Below are positions 18,554 to 26,835 of a stretch of DNA of 64,000 nucleotides, piece by piece (within the stretch, counting starts at the first letter, position 1; the number at the start of each line of letters is the position of its first letter). The stretch lies in assembly GCF_031456295.1 (NCBI RefSeq), contig NZ_JAVDUJ010000001.1:558001-622000 (forward strand), read 5' to 3'. The DNA is from Arcanobacterium_A hippocoleae (GTDB lineage: Bacteria; Actinomycetota; Actinomycetes; Actinomycetales; Actinomycetaceae). The translations under genes were made by a program, and so were the position numbers. The notes beneath the pieces are model-generated. The model was not told the DNA's origin. It ran no database searches and saw only the letters and a list, made by a program, of their open reading frames with translations.

Positions 18554-19528
18554 TTATTTTTCAGCATCGAAATTGCCGTCAGCCATTATCTCAGCCGCAT
18601 TTTTTGCATTTTCACCACGTTTGCGCAGCGCAAATACAGTTCCGATCACCACAATGATCAAGGCGATAATCACACCCCCCAGAATAAACGGCAAGGCGTT
18701 ATTCTGATCGATCGCACTCGGTTGTGCAGCGCTGACTTCACTATCAGCCGTGTGCTCAGTATTCCATTTTTCAGCAAGGGCACGTTCGGCATCTGCCTGA
18801 TCTGAAACAGCAAAACGTAAAATCTTGGTTTGTGAAACTTTTTCGCCATTTTGCAGTTGTGCTTGTGCTGTTAGCCGTACCAGATGCACACCTGGCTTCG
18901 TAAATACCCAGTTTGCATGAGTATGTGTATTTAGTTCAACGTGAATTGGCTGCGCTTGAGTTTTCGTGGAATCCCATAATTGCTGCGGTCCAGCAAAGTT
19001 ACCTGCCTGGATGAATACATGGAAATCTCCCGGGCCTTGATGCCCTTCAAAGATCAAATCCACTCCGCCATTTACTTGCTTTACGACCTCAGGCGATTGC
19101 GTATTCCAGCCTAGCCAGAGAGCCCCGCGCAGCTCTTGCTGTGGAATGACCCAAACCGGGCCGTCAGCTTGAATAAATTGATATTCTGGATTGCTCGGGA
19201 TCTGCTGTTTCGCAGCATCTACTACGCGGAAAACTACTTCCTCGACATTCCGCCACATTGGGGTGGCTGTGGTGTCATCGCGAGCATAGAGATCCCATTT
19301 ACCGTCAATTAAAAGCGGCCCCATATCTACATGCCCGGCATTGAGCTCAACTGGATTGCCAAGCGGTACGATTTGTTCATCGCTGGTTACTGTTTGGGTC
19401 AAAGCCGGATCTACTGCATTATTTTGATTATTTTGCGGCGTTTCATCTGCCCCTTGTGCAAGTGTGGTAGCAAATGTAAAACTGAGCATTACAGCGAATA
19501 ATGCCGCTACTTTTCTCCGAGCGTTCAT
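18554..19528 (-). CDS. Membrane-anchored wall-repeat protein of the metal ABC operon (choice-of-anchor M type)
   Basis: This looks like the surface-exposed partner of the anchored repeat-type ABC system. The 324-aa protein has a signal peptide (1-27), one actinobacterial surface repeat domain of about 190 residues, and a C-terminal membrane helix (about 280-301) followed by a basic cytoplasmic tail. The repeat runs GHVDM...VVFRV...VWVIPQ...LWLGWN...NTHTHANWVFTKPGVHLVRLTA...LRFAV. I chose the ATG at 19528, with GAGGAAAG six bases upstream, directly starting the signal peptide. A second start at 19609 overlaps the binding-protein stop as ATGA and would add 27 residues before the signal. The molecular role in metal uptake is not known. 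Confidence 0.85.
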   Translation of the reverse strand: MNARRKVAALFAVMLSFTFATTLAQGADETPQNNQNNAVDPALTQTVTSDEQIVPLGNPVELNAGHVDMGPLLIDGKWDLYARDDTTATPMWRNVEEVVFRVVDAAKQQIPSNPEYQFIQADGPVWVIPQQELRGALWLGWNTQSPEVVKQVNGGVDLIFEGHQGPGDFHVFIQAGNFAGPQQLWDSTKTQAQPIHVELNTHTHANWVFTKPGVHLVRLTAQAQLQNGEKVSQTKILRFAVSDQADAERALAEKWNTEHTADSEVSAAQPSAIDQNNALPFILGGVIIALIIVVIGTVFALRKRGENAKNAAEIMADGNFDAEK

Positions 19529-19605
19529 GTCTTTCCTCATCTTCATACTGCGATAAAAATTTTCTTTACTTAAATATTTGTATGATCTGCTGCGATCGGT
19601 GATTT

Positions 19606-21192
19606 TCATTGCACCAATTTTGGATCGGTAGGAAAATCCCAGGCGGGTAATGCGCCTGGATCCAGGCAGCCCTTCAAAGATTTTGCGTTTGCCGTCATCA
19701 GTTTCAGATAGCTATCAACTTCGCGGGTGAATGTATCTGCATAAATCGTGCATACTTTCACATCCGCTTGCTGTGCTACGGCCAGTAATTCATTAACGTG
19801 AGTGCGCGCATTAGGTTCAATAAATACCGCCCGTCCGCCGATATTTTGTAGTGTGCGAGCCAAATTTGCCAGTTGTTGCACTGACGGCTCAAGTGACGGG
19901 TTGGGCGCCACGAAGCCTGCGATCTTCAACCCGTAAGCACGCGCGAGATATCCGAATGCATCATGGGTGGTGACGAGAGTGCGCTGTTTGCTTGGAATTG
20001 AAGCAAGCACACTGCTCATCCACTGATCAAGACGATGTAATTGCGAAATGTACCGCTCTGCATTTTCCTGATATTGTTTCGCATTTTGTGGGTCTAATTG
20101 CACCAATTCTTCACGAATTGTTTCCACGTATGCGATTGCATTTTTCACATCATGCCAAAGATGCGGATCTATTTCGCCATGCACATGCCGTCCGGCAACC
20201 GCTTGTGCAAGGATAAATGCTTCTTGCCCCGGACGGGCAAGAAAGCCCCATTCTGGACTCGGGATCGTCGTAACGGATGAATACGGTACTGCAAAGACTA
20301 CCTCGCTTGGCTGCAAATATTCCTTGCCGCCTTTTTCATTGTCCGTGAGCAAAGTAATTCCACCAGCGAGCTTCGCGGTAATATCAACGTGCCCGGAATC
20401 AATTACCCGGAGATTTTCCTTTTGCGGCTCTTTTCCAACGATAAAGCGGACTTTATCAACGCCCAGTTCTTTGCTTGCGCGACCATCTTTTAAGACGGCT
20501 TTCAAGGTCAGCTGATATTCTCCTGGTGCAGAAAATCCCCACGACATATGCGTATGCGCATTTGTCGGCAATTCTACTCGATCTTCACTCGGGTCAATAC
20601 CGTCACTGCTCGTGATCCAGGCACTTGGCTGACCAAATGTGCCGGTAGTGAATGCGGCGAGTGCACCCGGCCCGTTTGCTTCGATCGCAGAAATTTCGAC
20701 TGTAGCATTTTGTCCGCCTGCACCATCTACACGAAATCCAAGCCAAACTGTGGAAAGTGAAGCGTCTTCGACAAGCTGGATATGCCGAGCACCAAATTTT
20801 ACCGCTTCGTTTCCGAGCCCGATATGCTTTGCACCATCGGGAAGATTTGCATCAATGGTTTTCAGTAAGGATTGCTCTTCAAGCAGAAGCTGGTTTGAAA
20901 AAGCGATATCGGCACGCGCCACATCGCGAATTGCAGCCAGTGAAGGTTCATAAGTATGCGGATCAGCCCCTGGAGGTACGAGCGTTGAGATTTCGGCTTC
21001 TGGTGCCACATTTTGCACAAAATCAGCAATGATCGGGGTACTTGAAACGATTTTCAGTTGCGCACTTTCAGCTTTCGCTGAAATTTGCCCTCCGCCAGTC
21101 GTTGCTAATGCCGCATTTTTGAGCGGCATAGCTGCGCACGAAACGAGCATCAGTGTGCCCGCAATTATCGCTGCAAGGCTTCTTCGGCGCAT
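19606..21192 (-). CDS. Anchored repeat-type metal ABC transporter, substrate-binding lipoprotein
   Basis: The protein (528 aa) is a TroA/ZnuA-type metal-binding lipoprotein split by a large insertion. The signal ends at LVSC (lipid Cys19). The binding-protein halves give likely metal ligands His79 (GADPHTYEP), His344 (EIDPHLWHD), His410 (VTTHDAFGY) and a late acidic ligand. Residues about 137-338 are an inserted surface-repeat domain related to that of the next gene, but with its parts in the opposite order (see findings). ZnuA-type proteins are usually near 300 aa. A GTG at 21204 is in frame, but GAGGA is well placed for the ATG at 21192. First gene of the operon. Confidence 0.9.
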   Translation of the reverse strand: MRRRSLAAIIAGTLMLVSCAAMPLKNAALATTGGGQISAKAESAQLKIVSSTPIIADFVQNVAPEAEISTLVPPGADPHTYEPSLAAIRDVARADIAFSNQLLLEEQSLLKTIDANLPDGAKHIGLGNEAVKFGARHIQLVEDASLSTVWLGFRVDGAGGQNATVEISAIEANGPGALAAFTTGTFGQPSAWITSSDGIDPSEDRVELPTNAHTHMSWGFSAPGEYQLTLKAVLKDGRASKELGVDKVRFIVGKEPQKENLRVIDSGHVDITAKLAGGITLLTDNEKGGKEYLQPSEVVFAVPYSSVTTIPSPEWGFLARPGQEAFILAQAVAGRHVHGEIDPHLWHDVKNAIAYVETIREELVQLDPQNAKQYQENAERYISQLHRLDQWMSSVLASIPSKQRTLVTTHDAFGYLARAYGLKIAGFVAPNPSLEPSVQQLANLARTLQNIGGRAVFIEPNARTHVNELLAVAQQADVKVCTIYADTFTREVDSYLKLMTANAKSLKGCLDPGALPAWDFPTDPKLVQ

Positions 21193-21547
21193 GCAAATCC
21201 TCACTTTTGTTTCTTCAGATACTCACTTAAATTTAAGCTGTGTGCCAAGTTGTTGCTACCGCTGATTTCATGCGCGGCAAACCGTCTCGCACACAGATTC
21301 ACCCAATACAAGTTTACGAAGGAAAAATCGTTTTCGGGAATAGTTCTCAATAATGTGAGCAGTTCCCCATACACCACCTCTAATCCTCGCCAGATCAAAT
21401 GCGCTAATACATATAGGCAACACTCCCAATGTAAGTTCGCCCGCATTTTGAGACAAATACCAACCCAGGCTTGCGTGTTTATACCTTTAAGCGCATACTT
21501 ATTCAGTAACCTGTTAATGCGCGAAAGATTCTTTGAACGGAGGAGAA
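21193..21547. other. 355-bp divergent promoter region with a 12-bp palindrome
   Basis: The gap separates the metal transporter operon (minus) from an aminotransferase (plus). CTTAAATTTAAG at 21226-21237 is a perfect palindrome 34 bp upstream of the binding-protein ATG and is a candidate repressor site. A weaker GAAAA(N4)TTTTC element lies at 21322-21335. The right end holds the GGAGGAG ribosome site of the aminotransferase. No gene is apparent inside. Confidence 0.5.
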
Positions 21548-22690
21548 ATGACGAAAATTGCACGGAAATGGGCTGGCGCAAACACCTTCAGCCTCGATGT
21601 GGCAGCACTCAACAAGTACCCTGACGTCATCAACCTCTCCATCGGCGATGCAGACTTCACTACAGACCAGGAAATTATTACTGCAGCTTTCCAGGATGCC
21701 GCAGCCGGATACACACATTACGGCACACCGCAAGGCGATCCGGAATTAATTGCACAGATCATCAAATACTGGCAGGAAGACTTTCAAGTACAACTCACGC
21801 CTGCGCAAGTACACGTCACCCCATCTTCAGCTCTCGGGATGGCGCAAACCCTGATCGCCTTACTCAATCCCGGCGAAGAAGTAATTATATTTTCACCATA
21901 CTTCCCGATTTATGCCCAACAAATCTATCTCGCCGGCGGGAAAAGCGTTGAAGTAGCACTAAGCGCAAACAATGGATACCAAATCGATGCAGCAGCACTC
22001 GAACAGGCAATTACAGCAAACACAAAAGCAATCATCTTCAATAACCCCACCAATCCGACCGGCGTGGTTTACAGTAAAGATCAGCTTGAAATAATCGCAC
22101 AAATTGCAATCAAACACGATCTGATCGTGATTGCTGATGAAATCTACACCGACTTTATTTTCGGTCAGACACCCTTTATCCCATTGTGCACACTTCCAGG
22201 AATGGCCGAGCGGACGATCACGCTAAATTCTTTCTCAAAGAACTTCATGATGGCTGGTTGGCGCATTGGGTACGCAATTGCCGCTGCAGAATATATTTCC
22301 GCTATCGGCACAGTCAATGATTCACTCGCTTACTCCACGCCAGCCATTTCTCAACGTGCAGCGATCAAAGCATTGCAGATCCGGGAGAAAACACGCACGA
22401 AATATGTAGCTGAATATGGCCGCAGAATGCAGCTGGTAGCAGCTCAGATTGCGCAAATGCCACATTTTTCACTTGCGAAACCAAATGGCACGTTTTATCT
22501 TTTCCCTGGAAATACTGCTGGTTTGACTGGCCGCGAACTTGCCCAGGAGATTTTTACCCAAACGCATATTTTAGTCTCCGCAGGAGAATCTTTTGGCACT
22601 TCCGGCGCTGGGCATATCCGGATCGCATGCACTGAATCTGCTGAGAAATTGCAAGCTGCATGCGAACGCCTTGCACGATTGCGAATTTAG
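21548..22690 (+). CDS. Class I/II PLP-dependent aminotransferase
   Basis: The 380-aa protein is a fold type I aminotransferase of the aspartate/aromatic group. It shows INLSIGDADFTT at the start, the YTHYGTPQGDPEL region, the cofactor-contacting NNPTNPTG, IADEIYTDF with the pyridine-contacting aspartate, the lysine motif SFSKNFMMAGWRIGY and a C-terminal substrate arginine in GHIRIAC. The ATG at 21548 has GGAGGAG directly upstream; a TTG five codons earlier is unlikely. It precedes the amino acid ABC importer genes on the same strand, which suggests a role in amino acid use. The substrate is unknown. Confidence 0.9.
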   Translation: MTKIARKWAGANTFSLDVAALNKYPDVINLSIGDADFTTDQEIITAAFQDAAAGYTHYGTPQGDPELIAQIIKYWQEDFQVQLTPAQVHVTPSSALGMAQTLIALLNPGEEVIIFSPYFPIYAQQIYLAGGKSVEVALSANNGYQIDAAALEQAITANTKAIIFNNPTNPTGVVYSKDQLEIIAQIAIKHDLIVIADEIYTDFIFGQTPFIPLCTLPGMAERTITLNSFSKNFMMAGWRIGYAIAAAEYISAIGTVNDSLAYSTPAISQRAAIKALQIREKTRTKYVAEYGRRMQLVAAQIAQMPHFSLAKPNGTFYLFPGNTAGLTGRELAQEIFTQTHILVSAGESFGTSGAGHIRIACTESAEKLQAACERLARLRI

Positions 22691-22847
22691 GGTTGCTTGA
22701 GCCCAATAAATTCAAGCTGCGAAAAATACAATCCTGCCCGGACGCAATATTCCATTGCACTTGCGTCAATAAAGGAAAATTCTTCCGCAAAACAGCAATC
22801 AGCTCCGATCACCTCCGCTACTTCCCACGCATATGAAAAGGATCAAA

Positions 22848-23678
22848 ATGAAACTCACCAAACTGAACAAGATTTTTACCGTACTCACAGCCGCTGCCAC
22901 CCTCACCCTCCTTGGAGCTTGCGGGGCAAATGCATCAAAATCTACTGACGGACTCGCAAAAATCAAAGCTGCTGGCGTATTGAAAGTGGGCACCGAAGCA
23001 CAGTATGCGCCTTATGAATTCAAGGACGCGAACGCCAAGTTCGTCGGTGCAGATATCGCCCTGGCTGAGCAGATCGCGAAAGATTTGGGTGTGAAGCTGG
23101 AAATTGTAGATATGAAATTTGAGGGCATTATTCCTTCAGTACAATCTGGAAAAGTAGATCTGGGAATTGCTGCTTTCTCAAATACTCCAGAACGCGCTGG
23201 CGTCGTCGATTTTTCCACGAATTATGAAGCTTCCGTGCAAAAGCTTGTAGTACCAGCCGATAAAGCTACCGAATATGAGACTCCAAAATCTTTAGCCGGT
23301 CTGAAAGTGGGCGCGCAAAAAGGTTCAATCCAATCTGGTTTAGTAAAAGAGGAATTGAAAGATTCCATTCTGTTTGAACTAGATAAGTACCCAACACTCG
23401 CACTCGAAATCCAGAATGGAAATATTGCAGGACTCGTAGCGGATGAGGCCGTCGCAAATTCCCTCGTAGCTACCTCGAACGGCAAACTTGCATTAGCAGA
23501 TTACAAGTTCACCTCAGAAGCAGCTAATGTGGGCAAAGCTGCACTGATGGCAAAGGGAAATACTGCTTTGAAAGCAGCGGTTGATAAAACGATTGAAAAA
23601 ATGATCGCTGACGGTTCATGGCAAAAAGCTTATGACGAAGCAGTGGCATTGGCTGAAAGCCTCGGCCTCTCAGAGTAA
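22848..23678 (+). CDS. Polar amino acid ABC transporter, substrate-binding lipoprotein
   Basis: This is a family 3 solute-binding protein that traps a polar amino acid outside the membrane. The 276-aa protein has a lipoprotein signal (LLGAC), then GVLKVGTEAQYAPYEFKD, FVGADIALAEQIAKDLG, PSVQSGKVDLGIAAFSNTPERAGVVDFS and LAGLKVGAQKGSIQ, the usual order of this family. An ATG five codons upstream is in frame, but AAAAGGA sits five bases before 22848. The typical arginine that grips the substrate carboxylate is present in TPERAG. It is the first gene of a binding protein-permease-ATPase set. Confidence 0.92.
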   Translation: MKLTKLNKIFTVLTAAATLTLLGACGANASKSTDGLAKIKAAGVLKVGTEAQYAPYEFKDANAKFVGADIALAEQIAKDLGVKLEIVDMKFEGIIPSVQSGKVDLGIAAFSNTPERAGVVDFSTNYEASVQKLVVPADKATEYETPKSLAGLKVGAQKGSIQSGLVKEELKDSILFELDKYPTLALEIQNGNIAGLVADEAVANSLVATSNGKLALADYKFTSEAANVGKAALMAKGNTALKAAVDKTIEKMIADGSWQKAYDEAVALAESLGLSE

Positions 23679-23696
23679 TCAATCACGCAAAAAATC

Positions 23697-23759
23697 GGCG
23701 GTAAATACTGCAGCAAAGCCAAAGTTTCAGGCTAAACTATAGCTGCAGTGTTTGCCGCC
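23697..23759 (+). terminator. Attenuator-like hairpin between binding protein and permease genes
   Basis: Arms 23697-23714 and 23742-23759 pair over all 18 positions, two of them G-U. The loop is 27 bases. It lies 19 bp after the binding-protein stop inside the operon and has no strong T-tract. It probably protects the upstream mRNA end or stops part of the transcription, giving more binding protein than permease. Confidence 0.6.
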
Positions 23760-23864
23760 AATTGGCTGTAATCCCGGATTCGATCGAGCATTGCGCACTT
23801 TTAGCATTTCGGTTTCAAAAGCCACTCAGCTACACAAATACAATTAAAATATTAGGAATAATCA

Positions 23865-24572
23865 ATGAGCTTCTTTTCAAGCATGTGGGAACTGGTAGTA
23901 AAGTACTATCCATTTTTCGTCGATGGCATTCGCTCAACTCTGATCATTGCACTTTTTTCAGTGTTTTTTGGTTTCATTCTCGGTACATTCTTAACACTCA
24001 TGCGGATGAGTAACTGGAAGATCCTGCGCTGGCCGGCTGCTGCTTTTGTTGAATTTTTCCGTGGCACACCGCTGCTCGTACAGCTTTCGTTCATCTTCTA
24101 CGGTCTGCCCTTGCTGGGAATTAATTTTCCAGAGATTTCGTTCATTCCTGATTTCGATCGATTTGCTGCGGGGATCGTCGCAATGAGCTTAAATTCGGCT
24201 GCATATGTTTCCGAAATCGTCCGCGCTGGGATTCAAGCTGTTGATTCCGGGCAGTTGGAAGCTGCTAGGTCGCTCGGCTTAACTCATCCAAAAGCAATGC
24301 GGATCGTGATTTTGCCACAGGCAATGCGCAATATTTTACCGGCTTTAGGAAACGAATTCGTGACCGTGATCAAGGAATCTTCAATCGTTTCAGTGATCGG
24401 AATTGGCGATATTATGTTCCGCACAAACGATGTCGTAGCTGCAACCTATCAGACTCTGCCTGCTCTGGGGATAGCTTTGATTATCTACTTTATCCTCACT
24501 TTCAGCTTCTCACGGCTGATTAACCATACTGAAAAGCGGCTCAAATACGGTTCCCGGAACCGCTCGCGATAA
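23865..24572 (+). CDS. Polar amino acid ABC transporter permease
   Basis: The 235-aa protein is a HisM/GlnP-type permease with about five helices. It shows LMRMSNWKILRWPAAAFVEFFRGTPLLVQL split over residues 45-75 and the coupling motif EAARSLGLTHPKAMRIVILPQAMRNILPALGNEF in two adjoining blocks, followed by KESSIVSVIGIGDI. AGGAA lies upstream of the ATG. It probably acts as a homodimer, since only one permease gene is present. Confidence 0.92.
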   Translation: MSFFSSMWELVVKYYPFFVDGIRSTLIIALFSVFFGFILGTFLTLMRMSNWKILRWPAAAFVEFFRGTPLLVQLSFIFYGLPLLGINFPEISFIPDFDRFAAGIVAMSLNSAAYVSEIVRAGIQAVDSGQLEAARSLGLTHPKAMRIVILPQAMRNILPALGNEFVTVIKESSIVSVIGIGDIMFRTNDVVAATYQTLPALGIALIIYFILTFSFSRLINHTEKRLKYGSRNRSR

Positions 24573-24630
24573 GCTCACGAACTCACCAGCAATACGTAAA
24601 TATTCATCTAAACACAGAAGAAGAATCAAT

Positions 24631-25422
24631 ATGACACTTCAGCCTCAGCCAGTACCAGCGCCAACAGTTGCAAAATCGGGGCATTCAGAAAAAGAATTAT
24701 TTCTAGAGGTACGCAACCTGGTCAAAAATTTTGATGATACGCAAGTGATCAAAGGAATTTCTACGAATTTCTATCGCGGAGATCTAGTTTCGATCATCGG
24801 CCCGTCCGGATCGGGAAAATCAACTTTTTTGCGTTGCCTGAACCTCTTAGAACGCCCGACATCAGGACAAATCCTTTTTGACGGTGTGGATCTGATGGAA
24901 AAGAGCACCGATATAAATTTGCACCGGCAAAAAATTGGAATGGTTTTTCAGCAATTCAATCTCTTCCAAAATATGAATGTGCTGCGGAATTTAACAATGG
25001 CCCCATGTACGATCAAGGGAATCACTCGCGAAGAAGCTGAGGCGAAGGCGCTGCGCCTTCTGGAGCGAGTAGGGCTCAAAGGGCGTGAACTATTTTATCC
25101 GCAAGAACTCTCTGGTGGGCAAAAGCAACGTGTGGCGATCGTGCGCGCTTTAATGATGGAACCAGAAGTGATCTTATTTGATGAGCCTACTTCTGCGCTT
25201 GATCCAGAAATGATCGGCGAAGTATTAGGGGTAATGCAGGATTTGGCAAATGACGGGATGACGATGATCGTTGTCACACACGAGATGCGTTTTGCGCGTG
25301 AAGTATCTGATCGCACAATTTTCTTAGACGACGGTAAAATTGGTGAAGACAAACCGTCTCATGAACTTTTTGCGCACCCATCCAGTGAACGGTTAATCAG
25401 CTTTCTGGAGAAAGTGCTCTAA
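24631..25422 (+). CDS. Polar amino acid ABC transporter ATP-binding protein
   Basis: The 263-aa ATPase of the importer shows Walker A GPSGSGKST, the Q-loop GMVFQQFNLF, signature LSGGQKQRV, Walker B VILFDEPTSALDPEM and the switch histidine in VVTHEM, all close to GlnQ/HisP proteins. About 25 extra N-terminal residues precede the core. It follows the permease by 58 bp and ends the operon at a strong terminator. Closest in kind to glutamine/glutamate importers, but the substrate is not fixed by sequence. Confidence 0.93.
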   Translation: MTLQPQPVPAPTVAKSGHSEKELFLEVRNLVKNFDDTQVIKGISTNFYRGDLVSIIGPSGSGKSTFLRCLNLLERPTSGQILFDGVDLMEKSTDINLHRQKIGMVFQQFNLFQNMNVLRNLTMAPCTIKGITREEAEAKALRLLERVGLKGRELFYPQELSGGQKQRVAIVRALMMEPEVILFDEPTSALDPEMIGEVLGVMQDLANDGMTMIVVTHEMRFAREVSDRTIFLDDGKIGEDKPSHELFAHPSSERLISFLEKVL

Positions 25423-25455
25423 GCACCAGAAAGCTAAAACAAAAATAAATCATGC

Positions 25456-25507
25456 AAAGATGGTGGTGTGCTACAGGAAAATCAGCTGCAAGCACACCAC
25501 CATCTTT
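25456..25507. terminator. Bidirectional terminator between amino acid ABC operon and FemAB gene
   Basis: A perfect 17-bp stem (25456-25472 with 25491-25507) begins with AAAG and ends with CTTT, so it gives a short T-run in both directions. It lies between two converging genes. Confidence 0.8.
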
Positions 25508-25535
25508 ACGCACACGCTGAGCGTCAACTACGTCT

Positions 25536-26540
25536 TTATCGTGCAATAAACTTTTCGTATGCTTCCTGATCAATTACATAATCAATTTCGCCAATGTACT
25601 CCGAGATATTTTCTGCACCAACGAAGCCCCGCTTAAACCGGAAAAGCCCGTCCTCATCATTTAGCACATACACTCCGCCGAAATCGTAATACTTTGATCG
25701 CTGTTCGATCGCCCATTGAATCATTTCCCATTGCATCAAATAATTCGGCATCTTATTGCGGTGCGAATTGGTTGAACCGCCATACATGTACCACGTTACA
25801 TCACCGTAATTTACACAGATTGCAGCACTCAAGATTTCATCTTCGTACGAAGCAAGGTAAACCCGCAGGTGATCACCCAATGCTTTGGCTAAACCGTGAA
25901 AGTAAGAAAGCGGCCGGTGAGTGATCCCGTGCCGTTCACTCATAATCCGGTACGTCTCAAAAAACTGATCCACATCTGCTAATTCCTGTGACCAACGCAC
26001 CTGTACGCCTTTGCGGGCTGCCAGCCGGATATTGTAGCGCGTTTTCGCCTGGAAGAAATCAAGCAACTGCTGCGCATTCATTCCTTCCATCGAGATCCGC
26101 ATATTCACCCGTGGTTGGCTTGTCGAATGCGGATCGATTCCACGATTCCGCATCGTAAATCCGTGATTTTGCAAGGCATCGTTGAGCTCTGCACGATAAA
26201 GCACTTCCGGATCGGCACGGAGCAGAAATACATCCTTGGCCGCAAGAAGTTTATGTGCTTCGGAAAAAAGCTCGCGCAAGAGCGTGAAATCCGTAATATC
26301 TCCCACTGGCCCACGGCAACAATAACCAAACTGTTTGCCATCAATAGCTGGAATCGTGAGGATACTCATCGCAGCACAAATCTTTCCATTGCGATCGCGT
26401 AAATAAACAAAATGCGGCTGCCAATTTGCTTTTACTTTGCTCCACATTGGATCTTGAGTTAAGCGCCCGTACTCACTACTGCGCACAAAATCGGTATATT
26501 CGGCTAGTTCAACAGCATCATTAAGATCAACTAAAGGCAT
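25536..26540 (-). CDS. FemAB family peptidoglycan bridge aminoacyltransferase
   Basis: FemAB-family enzymes add amino acids from aminoacyl-tRNA to the lipid II or peptidoglycan side chain. The 334-aa protein has two GNAT-like halves: an N-terminal one (WSKVKANWQPHFVYLRDRNGK) and a C-terminal one with MQWEMIQWAIEQRSKYYDFGGV and the terminal motif DGLFRFKRGF typical of the family. A helical arm insert as in the long staphylococcal proteins seems short or absent. It stands alone between a terminator and the lactate operon promoter. Which amino acid it adds cannot be told. Confidence 0.9.
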   Translation of the reverse strand: MPLVDLNDAVELAEYTDFVRSSEYGRLTQDPMWSKVKANWQPHFVYLRDRNGKICAAMSILTIPAIDGKQFGYCCRGPVGDITDFTLLRELFSEAHKLLAAKDVFLLRADPEVLYRAELNDALQNHGFTMRNRGIDPHSTSQPRVNMRISMEGMNAQQLLDFFQAKTRYNIRLAARKGVQVRWSQELADVDQFFETYRIMSERHGITHRPLSYFHGLAKALGDHLRVYLASYEDEILSAAICVNYGDVTWYMYGGSTNSHRNKMPNYLMQWEMIQWAIEQRSKYYDFGGVYVLNDEDGLFRFKRGFVGAENISEYIGEIDYVIDQEAYEKFIAR

Positions 26541-26835
26541 TTGAAATCTCTTCCTGGATCGGATTGATGGAAGTTAATTTATTTCCTCAATCCTAACAGT
26601 TCTAAAGCCTTCTGTAGTTTATCGGAACACCGCAGAATTTTCCGTAACAATAATGTGTTTGTATTTTAGTGACTAAAGTCTGCCGTTATTTTGTTTGCTG
26701 CTTTGCTTTACAGCCCCATAACATTGTCTTTACATCCCTGCATCGTTTACTTCGACTTGCGCAGCGATTGTCAAGATCAGCCAGATATGCGATGCAGAGT
26801 AGCTTAAGTTAGATGCAAAGGTGCAAGGAAACCAG

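Noticed and set aside
21322..21335. GAAAA(N4)TTTTC as a Zur box for the anchored-repeat operon
   Set aside because: The centre lacks the AATGATT core seen before znuA and the element lies about 130 bp from the gene start.
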